From a bacterium (GTDB lineage: Bacteria > Bacillota > Bacilli > Lactobacillales > Streptococcaceae), in contig CAJNCF010000003.1 in NCBI GenBank assembly GCA_905221195.1, positions 237,330-301,329 of the forward strand: DNA of 64,000 nucleotides. The letters run 5' to 3'. The notes below the pieces were generated by a model. The model was not told the origin of the DNA. It saw only the letters and a list, made by a program, of their open reading frames with translations, and searched no databases. Positions 9,494-19,225 of the stretch are shown in pieces (the stretch's first letter is position 1; each line of letters begins with the position of its first letter). A program made the position numbers and the translations under genes.

Positions 9494-9502
9494 TGGTACA
9501 AT
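9494..9502 (+). promoter_or_regulatory. Extended -10 promoter for the MptD-like gene
   Basis: The plus strand reads TGGTACAAT 34 bases before the ATG at 9536. It is divergent from the DUF624 operon promoter. Confidence 0.6.
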
Positions 9503-9535
9503 GAGAATTATGAAAAATTTATCAGGAGACAATTC

Positions 9536-10105
9536 ATGAAAAAATCTATCTTAACGACTCTGCTTTTTGCAGTTCTTTACTTCCTCTGCATGGGGATTGG
9601 TGTCCTTTTGGGAAATCTCTTTGACCAAACTGGAAATATGTTTTATGCGCCTGCCTTTACTGCCCTTGTCGGCGGTAGCGCCTATATGATTCTGGTCGCA
9701 AAAGTTCCGCGCTTTGGAGCCATTACCACTATCGGCCTTGTCATTGCCCTCTTTTTCTTGGGAACTAAACACGGTGCTGGTGCCTTCCTTCCTGGAATTA
9801 TCTGTGGTCTCCTAGCAGATGGAGTAGCTAACCTAGGAAAATACAAGGACCAAACAAAGAACTTCCTTTCTTTCATTCTCTTTGCCTTTAGCTCAACAGG
9901 TCCAATCTTACTTATGTGGATTGCTCCCAAAGCCTATATGGCTACCCTTCTGGCAAGAGGAAAATCTCAAGAATATATCGACCGTATCATGGTCGCGCCA
10001 AATCCTGGAACCATCCTTCTATTTGTCGCAAGTGTTGTCATCGGAGCCCTAGTAGGTGCCTTGATTGGACAAGCTTTGAGTAAAAAATTTGCACAGAAAA
10101 TCTAG
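9536..10105 (+). CDS. MptD-family membrane protein (putative ECF transporter S component)
   Basis: The 189 residues contain five to six hydrophobic segments with small-residue-rich loops (FTALVGGSAYMI, FLPGIICGLLADG), the appearance of an S component of energy-coupling-factor transporters. The substrate cannot be told from sequence and no ECF ATPases are nearby. The start at 9536 has AGGAGA eight bases upstream; an in-frame ATG 69 bases earlier would precede the promoter -10. It ends at a strong terminator shared with the metI remnant. Confidence 0.75.
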   Translation: MKKSILTTLLFAVLYFLCMGIGVLLGNLFDQTGNMFYAPAFTALVGGSAYMILVAKVPRFGAITTIGLVIALFFLGTKHGAGAFLPGIICGLLADGVANLGKYKDQTKNFLSFILFAFSSTGPILLMWIAPKAYMATLLARGKSQEYIDRIMVAPNPGTILLFVASVVIGALVGALIGQALSKKFAQKI

Positions 10106-10110
10106 TCACT

Positions 10111-10140
10111 AAAAAAGAGCCAGACGGCTCTTTTTTATTT
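10111..10140. terminator. Two-way terminator
   Basis: AAAAAAGAGCC and GGCTCTTTTTT form an 11-bp stem with a three-base loop. It serves the MptD-like gene on the plus strand and the metI remnant on the minus strand. The full metI keeps only half of a related stem (TTGCTCTTTTTT at 12810-12821). Confidence 0.9.
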
Positions 10141-10141
10141 T

Positions 10142-10372
10142 TATGATTCAAGACTTGGTCAAGAAATCTCCCAAGAATTGGATTGCAAAGATAATCAAGA
10201 TGATAATGATGGTTGCCAAGATAGTCACATCGTGATTGTAGCGGTTAAATCCATAAGCGATGGCTACGTTACCAATACCACCAGCTCCAACCGCACCCAC
10301 CATAGCTGTTTCCCCAACAAGGGAAATCAAGGTCACAGTCGTCACACGAATCAAATCTGGGAGGCCTTCTAG
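10142..10372 (-). pseudogene. 3' fragment of metI (duplicate)
   Basis: About 230 bases match the 3' end of the intact metI (12821-13060) at roughly nine bases in ten by eye. It encodes the last third of the permease, from GLPDLIRVTTVTLISL to LGDFLTKS, with a small indel that changes the final residues. It has no start or upstream part. It lies 20 bases after the stop of the MFS gene, on the far side of an Rgg + MFS cassette from the intact metI, and it carries the original terminator. It reads as the scar of the cassette's insertion. Confidence 0.88.
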
Positions 10373-10391
10373 TAAGCCTGATCTTCCTAGG

Positions 10392-11636
10392 TTAAAATTT
10401 TTTACCTGAAAAACTTATTTTTTCTAGGGATAAAATCAACCCTATCACACTCACTACCAAAAACACCCACCAACAAAGCCTGATATCTTGTAAAGCTAAG
10501 AAGGAAAATACAGACACCCCCAAGGGTAATGTTAGGGAAAAAATCATACTCAAGAGATTATTACTTCTAGCTAATACATCCGCGCTCAAATTAGACAGTA
10601 ACAAAGTATCTAATTTAGGCATTGATTTCGACATCAAATACATGACAAAGGCTAAGCAGGCAACACCTACTAGAGGAGAAAAATCTAAAATATTAGCAGT
10701 AGCAAGCAATACAAACAGAATTGCATTGAGCGATAGCAAACTTGAAAACGACAATTTCCCAAAATAATCATGGGGAGTTAAGCTACCAAGAATAGCTCCT
10801 CCCAAGCTAACACATTCAATTAAAAATAGGGCTTGAGCATAGCTGAGGTGATAGATAGTATGGTCTAATAAGTAAAAGTGATAAATACCTCCGACAGCCC
10901 CTCCCAAAGTATTCATTACCAAAATAACAAAGATAATTTTAAGCAATGATTGACTTTCTCTCTGTCTAAAGATATCATCCATGTCCGCATAGATCGCCTT
11001 AACTTGTTGAAGTAAACTAATCGACTTATCCTCTACACTTATAGACAAATGCGTCAATTCTCTTCTATTTTTGAACAAAATAAGAGAAGATAGTAAAAAG
11101 AAACCAGCATTCACCATTGCAACAAAAGAAAAATTTTGATGACTGGTTGTGAGTAGCCATACTCCTAAGGCTTGACCTCCTAGATTTGATAAATAGGAAA
11201 CAAACTGAGTAAAGGAATAAGCTTCATAGAGCCTATCTTCCGAAATATTATGCTGGATAATCGGCATACGAAGGCCTGCTGTATAATCCGATAAAATATC
11301 CGAACAGATATTAACTATACAGATAAAAGCAAACGTTACGAAGTTCTGGTCATGAATCACACCAGCAATCAAAAGAAATAGGAAACTTTGCACACAACCA
11401 ACCCAGATAATTGTCCCTGCTTTATTCCGAGTATGATCCGCCTTAATCCCAATATAAAAAGTAAATAGGAAAGGTAAAATCGTAATCATATTCGCCATAA
11501 ATACAGCTATATTTTTAAAGGGTAGACTCGCGGCATAAACGATAAATACCAGATTATAAATATAAGCTCCACTTGAGCTCAAAAACCTTGATAAGGTAAG
11601 TATTCTAAATAAATGATGTCTTAAGAATAGTTTCAT
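10392..11636 (-). CDS. MFS transporter (exporter-like)
   Basis: The 414 residues make about 12 hydrophobic segments with the MFS loop 2-3 region (GIKADHTRNKAGTII, about residues 62-76), resembling macrolide or drug efflux carriers such as MefE. It follows an rgg gene on the same strand (184-base gap with a terminator-like hairpin) and ends 20 bases before the metI remnant. Export of a peptide or small toxin under Rgg control is an inference from pairing only. Its AT-rich codon use is unlike the flanking met genes, which suggests acquisition with the rgg gene. Confidence 0.8.
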   Translation of the reverse strand: MKLFLRHHLFRILTLSRFLSSSGAYIYNLVFIVYAASLPFKNIAVFMANMITILPFLFTFYIGIKADHTRNKAGTIIWVGCVQSFLFLLIAGVIHDQNFVTFAFICIVNICSDILSDYTAGLRMPIIQHNISEDRLYEAYSFTQFVSYLSNLGGQALGVWLLTTSHQNFSFVAMVNAGFFLLSSLILFKNRRELTHLSISVEDKSISLLQQVKAIYADMDDIFRQRESQSLLKIIFVILVMNTLGGAVGGIYHFYLLDHTIYHLSYAQALFLIECVSLGGAILGSLTPHDYFGKLSFSSLLSLNAILFVLLATANILDFSPLVGVACLAFVMYLMSKSMPKLDTLLLSNLSADVLARSNNLLSMIFSLTLPLGVSVFSFLALQDIRLCWWVFLVVSVIGLILSLEKISFSGKKF

Positions 11637-11686
11637 AACAGGCCTTTCTCACATTTCAAAGCGTATTCTATTGAATCCAGTCTAAC

Positions 11687-11714
11687 AAAAAAAGCGGGAC
11701 TCCCCACTTTTTTG
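11687..11714 (-). terminator. Terminator-like hairpin between rgg and the MFS gene
   Basis: AAAAAAGCGGGA pairs with TCCCCACTTTTTT with one bulge, and T-runs lie on both sides. It could end the rgg transcript or attenuate read-through into the MFS gene. The 184-base gap it lies in shows no other gene. Confidence 0.65.
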
Positions 11715-11820
11715 TAATATATTTTTTCTGAAAATAGAAACTCTAGCGTCTAGAAACTGCTAATTATCAATCCATCTACAAGCATATTTATTTTTCGTCA
11801 ATTGATGTAATGAGAATATA

Positions 11821-12690
11821 TTACAAATCTTCATTTGAAAGCTGATTTGCAAAATAGTTTTCATAGTATCTTGCACCATCTATATATTCTAAATCTTGTA
11901 AGATTGTAATGCCCCTCTGGATTCTTTCAAGACCCTTATTTTCTACTTTAAAAATAGTATCATAATACCCTTTAGCAATCATATAAATGATTTTAAGATA
12001 AGCTTGAGATTCTGGCAATTCTCGTTTTTCAATCTGAAAAACAAAATAGTCTGCTTTTAATTTATCCTTTTCCTCTATTGCTTTAAAGAGTCCATTAATC
12101 AAAATGGTATCAATAGCGACTTTGTTACTAGGTAAAGAGCCTAATAAATCTGTCTTTTGTAGCATCTCCCTAGAATATTTAAAATAGAGGGGCAGAGGGA
12201 ACAAAGTAGAAATCGTTGAAAATAATTCCAATTCATAATTTCCCCAGATATCAATAGTAAAAAAATAGTCATAGAGAAAAGTCAGTTCTTCATCCGTTGC
12301 CCTTATCTCTGAATCAAAAAACACGAGAAGACTTTTGATACGAATCATTTGTAAGAGATAGCTTTTTTTAGCACTTGATCTGTACTTTTTAGTCGTCTCT
12401 TCATACAAGGAGTGGAGAGAATCAATCCCTTCTCTGTCATATAGATCCCAGAGATTTTCTTGAAAAACCAAAGCCTTTTTCTGAGAAAAACCACGTACCA
12501 AGTACATAAATTCATTCAAATCAGAGTGGATGTTATCTAAGGCAGTAATCAATTTCATAGATGATAAGTCTGCTTCTCCGCGCTCAAATTTGCTCAGCAT
12601 GGAATAAGTAAACTCTCCTCCCGTCGCCTCCTGTAGAGATACATTCCGACTCTTTCTCAATTCTTTAAAAACTTCTCCCAGATTTTGCAT
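11821..12690 (-). CDS. Rgg/MutR-family transcriptional regulator
   Basis: The 289 residues begin with an HTH_XRE domain (about 1-60; LGEVFKELRKSRNVSLQEAT, SMLSKFERGEADLSS) followed by the all-helical RggC peptide-sensing repeats. The start at 12690 has GGGGAG at a proper distance; an in-frame ATG 15 bases upstream lies before that site. I searched both flanks for a short hydrophobic peptide gene and found none with a good ribosome binding site. The likely target is the adjacent MFS gene. The gene sits directly behind metI and belongs to the inserted cassette. Confidence 0.88.
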   Translation of the reverse strand: MQNLGEVFKELRKSRNVSLQEATGGEFTYSMLSKFERGEADLSSMKLITALDNIHSDLNEFMYLVRGFSQKKALVFQENLWDLYDREGIDSLHSLYEETTKKYRSSAKKSYLLQMIRIKSLLVFFDSEIRATDEELTFLYDYFFTIDIWGNYELELFSTISTLFPLPLYFKYSREMLQKTDLLGSLPSNKVAIDTILINGLFKAIEEKDKLKADYFVFQIEKRELPESQAYLKIIYMIAKGYYDTIFKVENKGLERIQRGITILQDLEYIDGARYYENYFANQLSNEDL

Positions 12691-12820
12691 ATTGACTCCC
12701 CACAATGCTTAAGTCTCTAGCTCATAAAAGTAATGACTGATAGTAGCTAGTACAGAGAATTTTAAATCTTGACTATACCTCAAACTCCTATGAATAATAT
12801 ACAGATTGCCTTGCTCTTTT

Positions 12821-13513
12821 TTATTTATGACTCAATTTCTTGGTCAAGAAGTCTCCCAAGAATTGGATTGCAAAGATAATCAAAATGATAATGATGGTTG
12901 CCAAGATAGTCACATCGTGATTGTAGCGGTTAAATCCATAAGCGATGGCTACGTTACCGATACCACCAGCTCCAACCGCACCGGCCATAGCTGTTTCCCC
13001 AACAAGGGAAATCAAGGTCACAGTCGTCACTCGGATCAAATCTGGAAGACCTTCTGATAGGTAAACACCCACGATGTCCCAGAAGGTCGCTCCGCTCGCT
13101 TGAGCCGCTTCAATGACACCACCATCCAGTTCAGCTAAGACAACCTGCACCTGACGGGCAAAGAAGGCAAAGACCGCAAAAGATAGGGGTACGATAGCCG
13201 CATTTGGTCCGATACTTGTTCCTACGATTAGATGAGAGAAGGGTGACAAGACTGCCAAGAGAATAATAAATGGCACCGCACGGAAGATTGACGTGATCTT
13301 GTCTAAAATCCAGAAAACAACTTTATTTTCCAAGACACCACCTGGAGCGGTCAAGACAAGGAAGAGACCTGCCACTAGCCCCAAGAAACCTCCGATAATG
13401 AAGGAAAGAACTGTCATATAGAGGGTTAAGTAAATGGCTGTTCCCCAGCCTGCTTGACCAGCCCAACCCATCTTATAGACATTTGGTAAATAGGTTTGAA
13501 TCAATGATTCCAT
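12821..13513 (-). CDS. metI: Methionine ABC transporter permease
   Basis: The 230-residue MetI-type permease (also called MetP in pneumococci) has five membrane helices and the coupling region for MetN (ASGATFWDIVGVYLSEGLPDL, split: about residues 138-158). It starts two bases after metN's stop. Together with MetN and MetQ it imports L- and D-methionine. Its 3' third is duplicated 2.7 kb downstream at 10142-10372. Confidence 0.95.
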   Translation of the reverse strand: MESLIQTYLPNVYKMGWAGQAGWGTAIYLTLYMTVLSFIIGGFLGLVAGLFLVLTAPGGVLENKVVFWILDKITSIFRAVPFIILLAVLSPFSHLIVGTSIGPNAAIVPLSFAVFAFFARQVQVVLAELDGGVIEAAQASGATFWDIVGVYLSEGLPDLIRVTTVTLISLVGETAMAGAVGAGGIGNVAIAYGFNRYNHDVTILATIIIILIIFAIQFLGDFLTKKLSHK

Positions 13514-13514
13514 C

Positions 13515-14576
13515 TTACTGTCCTCCCTTCAATACTTTTAGCTGTACGCCTGCTTGACGGATAGCCTCTTGGGCACCTGCTAGCGCTGCCTTTTCGCCTG
13601 ACAAGACCACCACCAATTCTCCAACAGGAGTGCCGTCGAGGATTTCGATATTCCCATAGAGGATATTAGCCGTTACTTGGTAACGCTTGTACAATTCATT
13701 CAAAAGTGGCTCGTCTGTTGAAGCCCCTGCATACTTGAGTTGCACCAAGAGACTGTTTTCAGACAGATGTTCCACGATTTCTTGCTTCTCAATCTTGACC
13801 ATGGCTTCGTCAATACCTGTGGCTGTTGAGATAAAGTCCTGGGTCAAAGGTTGTTTAGGGTCTGAGAAAATTTCAAGGACACTGCCCTCTTCAATCAAAT
13901 GCCCATCCTGCATCACTGCCACACGGTTGGCAATGTCTTTGACAATCTGCATTTCATGCGTAATCAAGACAACTGTCAAGCCTAATTTTTGGTTCAAATC
14001 TTGCAACAAGGCCAAAATCTGCTTGGTTGTCTTAGGGTCAAGGGCAGACGTTGACTCATCTGAAATCAAGATTTTTGGATCATTTGCCAAGGCACGCGCA
14101 ATGGCCACACGCTGTTTTTGTCCTCCAGATAGTTGTGAAGGATAGTTTTCAGCACGATCTGCCAAGCCAACCAAATCCAACAACTTAGCTACTTTAGCTT
14201 TCTTTTCTTCCTTGCTGAGTCCAGAGTGTTTGAGGGCAAAGGCCACATTCTCCTCTGCCGTCTTTTGACTCATGAGGTTAAAATGCTGGAAAATCATCCC
14301 GATATCCTGACGTTTACGACGCAACTGCTCTGCTGTCAAGGTCACCTTGCCATCAAAAATCACATCGTCATCAATGGTAATTTTTCCTGCAGATGGCTTT
14401 TGCAAGAGGTTAATTACCCGTACAAGGGTTGATTTCCCTGCTCCAGAATATCCAACGATTCCGTAGATATCCCCTTCTTGGATGTGAATGGTCACATCCT
14501 TGACCGCTGTGATGGTTCTCTTCTTTTGGTGAAAAGTCACATCGATCTGATCTAACTTGATAATATCTCTACTCAT
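13515..14576 (-). CDS. metN: Methionine ABC transporter ATP-binding protein
   Basis: The 353 residues carry Walker [11 protein letters not shown] (about 42-51), the signature LSGGQKQR, Walker [13 protein letters not shown] and the switch His (LITHEMQ), followed by a C-terminal NIL domain (about 265-345) that binds methionine and shuts the transporter down when methionine is plentiful. Its start overlaps the stop of the M20 peptidase gene by eight bases, so the order peptidase-metN-metI is one transcript. Confidence 0.96.
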   Translation of the reverse strand: MSRDIIKLDQIDVTFHQKKRTITAVKDVTIHIQEGDIYGIVGYSGAGKSTLVRVINLLQKPSAGKITIDDDVIFDGKVTLTAEQLRRKRQDIGMIFQHFNLMSQKTAEENVAFALKHSGLSKEEKKAKVAKLLDLVGLADRAENYPSQLSGGQKQRVAIARALANDPKILISDESTSALDPKTTKQILALLQDLNQKLGLTVVLITHEMQIVKDIANRVAVMQDGHLIEEGSVLEIFSDPKQPLTQDFISTATGIDEAMVKIEKQEIVEHLSENSLLVQLKYAGASTDEPLLNELYKRYQVTANILYGNIEILDGTPVGELVVVLSGEKAALAGAQEAIRQAGVQLKVLKGGQ

Positions 14577-15942
14577 AGCTTCTAATCAGCTCCTCTACTA
14601 ATTCAATATGGGTGTAATAATCGGCGATTCGCACGTTTTCATCTCCACCGTGGTCTCGACTATTGGCATTTCCTAGACCGAAGGCCACCATGGGTACCTC
14701 TAGGGCATCAAAGACCGTATGCATAGGGCCTGTTCCAGCTGTAGTCGGCAAGACTGAAACGCCCTGTGGATAGAATTTCTTGGCCAACTCGATTACATTA
14801 AGAATGGCTGGCGCGCTCATATCGCTTCGATAGCTCATCTCTCCCAAGGTATAGTATAATTCTACCTTATCAAAGCCATTTTTGTCTAGCTGTTTCCGAA
14901 TTTTTTCCAGAACATCATGCGGTTCTAAGCCAGGAACCAAACGAACTTCTAACTTGGCACTGGCTTCCGCTGGCAAAATCGTTTTAACGCCTTGTCCTTG
15001 ATAGCCTGACTGAATTCCTTCGATATTAAGGGCTGGCTCAAAAAAGAAACGTTTTAGAAAGTCTGCACGCTCCTCTTGTAAGAGAGGCAATTCCAAACCA
15101 TAAATCTGGCTGATTTCCCCTGGATTTCGTTGAGCGTAAGTATCCACCAAGGCCAATTCCCGTTCGTTTGGCTCTTGTACATCTTCGTACAAACCTTCAA
15201 CCAAGATACGGCCATCTGCAGCGCGAAGAGACTGTAAAGCTTGAAGGAGATACCAAGGAGCTGATTCCACAACCCCACCATAACTCGAATGGATATCCAC
15301 ATCCGCACTTTTTACCTTGGCATCAAAGGTCACAATCCCCTTGTTTCCACCAGAAATTTCTAGCTGCTCCAAGGCATTCTTGGTTCCTTGTTCCCAGACC
15401 AACAAATCCGCCCCACGAAGTTTGTCCGCATGTTTTTCCAGATACTTATCTAGGTCTGTCGAGGCAGATTCCTCTGCTCCCTCCATGATAAAACTGATAT
15501 TGACAGGCAAATCATCATGGTGCTGCATATATTTTCTCAAAGCACTCAAGCGAGCTGTGATATGGCCCTTGTCATCGTCAACCCCACGCCCATACATGAA
15601 GCCATTGCGGACTGAAAGAGTAAAAGGATCCTCTGTCCAGACCTGATCCCCATCCGCTGGCACAGTGTCATAGTGGTTATAGAAAATCAAGGTTTTGGCA
15701 TCTGGACGCGAACTCTTGAAATGCGCCATGACAAAGGGAGCCGTATAAGTCTCATCAATCTCCACTTCAGCCCCAACACGCTTGAAAATCTCACCTAGAT
15801 AATTTGCAACTTCCTTGAGTCCAACCTGCTGGGCAAAGACCGATTTCTTAGAAATCAAGGTACGCAAAACCTCAAAATAATGCTGGGCTACATGATCCTT
15901 TTCAAATTTTTCAATCTGTTCTTGTTCGCTAGGAAAAACCAT
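14569..15942 (-). CDS. M20-family metallopeptidase
   Basis: The 457-residue zinc aminoacyl- or dipeptidase has the metal-binding motifs [11 protein letters not shown] (about 87-97), [10 protein letters not shown] (about 114-123) and the catalytic EGAEES (about 153-158), and a dimerisation lid in the middle. It is part of the methionine uptake operon, between metQ and metN, so it may release methionine from peptides or N-acyl forms in the cytoplasm; that substrate is inferred from context. No signal peptide is seen. Confidence 0.92.
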   Translation of the reverse strand: MVFPSEQEQIEKFEKDHVAQHYFEVLRTLISKKSVFAQQVGLKEVANYLGEIFKRVGAEVEIDETYTAPFVMAHFKSSRPDAKTLIFYNHYDTVPADGDQVWTEDPFTLSVRNGFMYGRGVDDDKGHITARLSALRKYMQHHDDLPVNISFIMEGAEESASTDLDKYLEKHADKLRGADLLVWEQGTKNALEQLEISGGNKGIVTFDAKVKSADVDIHSSYGGVVESAPWYLLQALQSLRAADGRILVEGLYEDVQEPNERELALVDTYAQRNPGEISQIYGLELPLLQEERADFLKRFFFEPALNIEGIQSGYQGQGVKTILPAEASAKLEVRLVPGLEPHDVLEKIRKQLDKNGFDKVELYYTLGEMSYRSDMSAPAILNVIELAKKFYPQGVSVLPTTAGTGPMHTVFDALEVPMVAFGLGNANSRDHGGDENVRIADYYTHIELVEELIRSYE

Positions 15943-16038
15943 ATTCTCTCTACCTTTCTATAAACTACTCTTCCTGACAATCCCTGCTCTATACAAAAGC
16001 AAGAGGTGGAATTTTCTCTCCCACCTCCCTGTTTCTTA

Positions 16039-16893
16039 TTACCAAACTGGTTGATCCAAACCGTCTGATGTTTCTTCGATAACTTTTTTCACTTCATCTG
16101 TATGGTAAGCTGCAACAACTTTCTTGATAGCATCAGCCTTAGGTGATGATTCCCAATCTTTTTTCGCAACAATGATGTTGTACCATTGTTTTGAGTTTTC
16201 ATCAGCTTGTTCTTTGAAGAGTGCTTTCTTGTAGTCCAATTTTGCTTCTGTAACGAAGGTATTGTTTACAACGGCAGCGTCAACTGATGACAATGAACGA
16301 GCTGTTTGGCTAGCGTCCAATTCAGTGATTTTCAAGTTCTTTGGATTTTCTTTGATATTAGCAACTGTTGCAAGAGCAGTTCCTGAAACGTCCAATTTAA
16401 TCAAACCAGCTGATTGAAGCAAGTAAAGCGCACGGCTTTCGTTTGTAGCATCGTTTGGTACAGCGATTTCTCCGTTTGCTGGGATATCTTCTACTTTAGT
16501 GTACTTATTGTCACTTCCATTCAAACCTGAGTAAAGGCGGATTGGAGAGATATAAGTATCTGCAATCGCTACAAGGTCTTTTCCGTTTTCTTTGTTCCAG
16601 TTGTTCAAGAAGTTGTAGTGTTGGAAAGCGTTCAAGTCTACTTCGCCATCAGCAGTTGCCTTGTTTGGTTGTGAGTAGTCTGTGAACTCTGTAAATTCCA
16701 AAGTGATACCGTCTTTTTTAACCAATTCTTGGATTTTGTCCCAACGTTTTTCTTCAGAACCGCTACGGTTAACAGTTGCGATTTTAACAGTTGTTGCATT
16801 GTCTGCTTTCTTTTCTGAGTTTCCGCAAGCTGCAAGAGCCAAACCTGCGACTGTAGCAAGGGCTGCTACACCAAGCCATTTTTTAATTTTCAT
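16039..16893 (-). CDS. metQ: Methionine-binding lipoprotein
   Basis: MetQ is the surface lipoprotein that captures methionine. The 284 residues have a lipoprotein signal (MKIKKWLGVAAL, lipobox LAAC with Cys at about 22) and the NLPA family body (RWDKIQELVKKDGI, DLNAFQHYNFLNNWN). AAGGAGA precedes the ATG. The gene leads the metQ-peptidase-metN-metI set, though 96 bases separate it from the peptidase. A perfect MET-box lies upstream. Confidence 0.95.
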   Translation of the reverse strand: MKIKKWLGVAALATVAGLALAACGNSEKKADNATTVKIATVNRSGSEEKRWDKIQELVKKDGITLEFTEFTDYSQPNKATADGEVDLNAFQHYNFLNNWNKENGKDLVAIADTYISPIRLYSGLNGSDNKYTKVEDIPANGEIAVPNDATNESRALYLLQSAGLIKLDVSGTALATVANIKENPKNLKITELDASQTARSLSSVDAAVVNNTFVTEAKLDYKKALFKEQADENSKQWYNIIVAKKDWESSPKADAIKKVVAAYHTDEVKKVIEETSDGLDQPVW

Positions 16894-16924
16894 GATTCTT
16901 TCTCCTTAAAAATAATACCGTACT

Positions 16925-16992
16925 AGTATCTCACAATTTGTTTGATTTCACAAATTGTTATTAGATAGTCAGATATATAGTTTAAAACTATA
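16925..16992 (-). promoter_or_regulatory. metQ promoter with MET-box and a second palindrome
   Basis: On the minus strand -35 TTGTGA (16948-16953) and -10 GATACT (16925-16930) are 17 bases apart. TATAGTTTAAAACTATA at 16976-16992 is an exact match to the streptococcal MET-box bound by the LysR-type regulator MtaR/MetR, and it lies about 22 bases upstream of the -35, an activator position. A perfect 9-bp inverted repeat (ACAATTTGT/ACAAATTGT, 16933-16958) covers the -35 and spacer and could bind a repressor. Confidence 0.75.
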
Positions 16993-17006
16993 TGCCTAAA
17001 GACTTA

Positions 17007-17040
17007 GAAATCATCCACCTGATTCAGAATGGATGATTTC
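17007..17040. terminator. Hairpin after the solute-binding protein gene
   Basis: GAAATCATCCA and TGGATGATTTC form an 11-bp stem just after the stop codon at 17047. A T-run is lacking, so it may be a weak terminator or a 3' stabilising hairpin. Confidence 0.5.
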
Positions 17041-17046
17041 AAGAAA

Positions 17047-17907
<861 letters not shown>

Positions 17908-17977
17908 TTATCAGAAAAAAAGTAATTATGCCATTATATGATATTTATCTCTGTGATAGATTTTCTTTATAGCCCAT

Positions 17978-18301
17978 TTAAAATAGTAAACGTAGGACGG
18001 CAATCAAGACAACTCCAAAGAGAACTGTTCCAACTAGATTGCGGTAGCGAAAGGCTACCCAAGCCGTTGGAAAGACTGCTAAGAAGTCTAGCCATTTTAT
18101 TTGAGGAAGACTCCCAACCTTGCCTGTCACTACACTTGAAAGAATCAAGGCAAAGATAATAGAAACGGGCAAGAACTTCAAAAAACGCTCAACGATTGCA
18201 GGCAAACCCTTATACTTGACCAAGATGAAGGGAATCATACGGGGAATCCAAGTCACCAAGCCAGAGAAAATAACTGCTAATAAAAGATACTTACTGACCA
18301 T
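17978..18301 (-). CDS. azlD: AzlD-like small subunit of branched-chain amino acid exporter
   Basis: The 107 residues make four hydrophobic helices (MVSKYLLLAVIFSGLVTWIP at the start; IPRMIPFIL is typical). AzlD works with AzlC to export branched-chain amino acids or analogues. Its start overlaps the azlC stop by 11 bases, showing coupled translation. Confidence 0.9.
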   Translation of the reverse strand: MVSKYLLLAVIFSGLVTWIPRMIPFILVKYKGLPAIVERFLKFLPVSIIFALILSSVVTGKVGSLPQIKWLDFLAVFPTAWVAFRYRNLVGTVLFGVVLIAVLRLLF

Positions 18302-18986
18302 CTAAAACCACCCCCATTGTACAACCAAGTAGCGTCGCAAACAGAACAGCTAGTGACTGAGACACCACTGTCAAGAGTAAAAAGAAGGACACCGCAACAA
18401 CTGCTAGGATAATGAGCAGATTGCGGATAGGAATCCGTCTTTGCATAATCTGGAATTGCGAAGCAAAAATGCCGATGAACATCCCAACTAGGGCAAAATC
18501 TAAACCAAAGATTTCTGGATTTGGCAGCAGGCCACCCAGAGCCGTTCCGACTACTGTTCCCACAAACCAAGCCACATAGCTGTTAAGATTGTTTCCGTGC
18601 ATCCACATAGGATTGACCTTGTCTGCATGGGCCAATTCACCCATCAAAACACCATAAGTCTCATCCGTCAAGATACTAGACATACCGATATTGTGCCAGA
18701 GACTAGTATGACGGAAATAGGTCGACGCATGCAAACTCAACAAAAAGAGACGCAAATTAATCAAAAAAACCGTCATAGCAATAGCTGCCACAGGTGCTTG
18801 AACCGCAATCAGTGCCAGCATGGCAAACTGAGCACTCCCAGCATAAACAAAGAGGCTCATCAAGCCCATCTCAACAGGTGTCACATAGGGCGCACCGATA
18901 ATCCCACAGGCAAGGCCAATACTGATATAACCAAGGGCCGTTGGCATGGCTGCCTGCGCCCCCTCCCAAAATCCTTTTTCTTTCAT
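18291..18986 (-). CDS. azlC: AzlC-like branched-chain amino acid exporter
   Basis: The 231 residues begin with the AzlC pattern (FWEGAQAAMPTALGYISIGL, split by family conservation; AMLALIA, INLRLFLLSLH, LTDETYGVL) and form about seven helices. The start at 18986 follows AGGAGAAAG; an upstream in-frame ATG would lie before that site. It leads the azlCD operon from an extended -10 promoter at 19046-19054. Confidence 0.9.
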   Translation of the reverse strand: MKEKGFWEGAQAAMPTALGYISIGLACGIIGAPYVTPVEMGLMSLFVYAGSAQFAMLALIAVQAPVAAIAMTVFLINLRLFLLSLHASTYFRHTSLWHNIGMSSILTDETYGVLMGELAHADKVNPMWMHGNNLNSYVAWFVGTVVGTALGGLLPNPEIFGLDFALVGMFIGIFASQFQIMQRRIPIRNLLIILAVVAVSFFLLLTVVSQSLAVLFATLLGCTMGVVLDGQ

Positions 18987-19045
18987 CTTTCTCCTCATAT
19001 TGTCTTAATAAATGTGCTGAATAGGTTCCAGCCACAGCATGGACT

Positions 19046-19054
19046 ATTATAACA
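19046..19054 (-). promoter_or_regulatory. Extended -10 promoter for azlCD
   Basis: The minus strand reads TGTTATAAT about 60 bases upstream of the azlC start. Confidence 0.65.
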
Positions 19055-19067
19055 CATTCAGGAAAGA

Positions 19068-19100
19068 GAAAAAAGTCTGCTGATTGTAATCAGACAGACT
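19068..19100 (-). terminator. Terminator after the tsaD remnant
   Basis: AGTCTG-TGAT and ATCA-CAGACT form an interrupted stem, followed on the minus strand by TTTTTT. It is probably the original tsaD-operon terminator, now ending the inserted Rgg island. Confidence 0.7.
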
Positions 19101-19105
19101 CCATT

Positions 19106-19177
19106 TTATTCCATGGTATAAAAAGCAAGACTTGGTTTGGCATTGAGATTCAGACCTTGCTTATTATTCTTTTTCAT
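19106..19177 (-). pseudogene. 3' fragment of tsaD (duplicate)
   Basis: The last 13 codons read [13 protein letters not shown] and stop, against [13 protein letters not shown] at the end of the intact tsaD (22035). Similarity extends about 55 bases and then fades. It is in the same orientation as tsaD and lies on the far side of the Rgg/SHP island from it, the same arrangement as the metI fragment around the other Rgg cassette. Confidence 0.8.
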
Positions 19178-19225
19178 TTTAGATTCATGCATTATATAAC
19201 CGTTAATACCGTATTTTATAATGAA

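Noticed and set aside
10148..10354. Stand-alone 68-residue membrane protein
   Set aside because: It is the tail of metI without its start; the matching intact gene is at 12821-13513.
11740..11800. Eleven-codon hydrophobic frame on the minus strand near the rgg-MFS gap as an SHP
   Set aside because: It has no ribosome binding site and lacks the basic start and typical length of SHP precursors.
10142..13060. Integrase-mediated island (attL/attR)
   Set aside because: No integrase or excisionase frame is present, and the duplicated ends are hundreds of bases long and diverged, unlike att sites.
16894..17046. S-box or T-box riboswitch before metQ
   Set aside because: The region is only about 150 bases with two simple palindromes and no T-box sequence or SAM aptamer elements; the MET-box explains methionine control.
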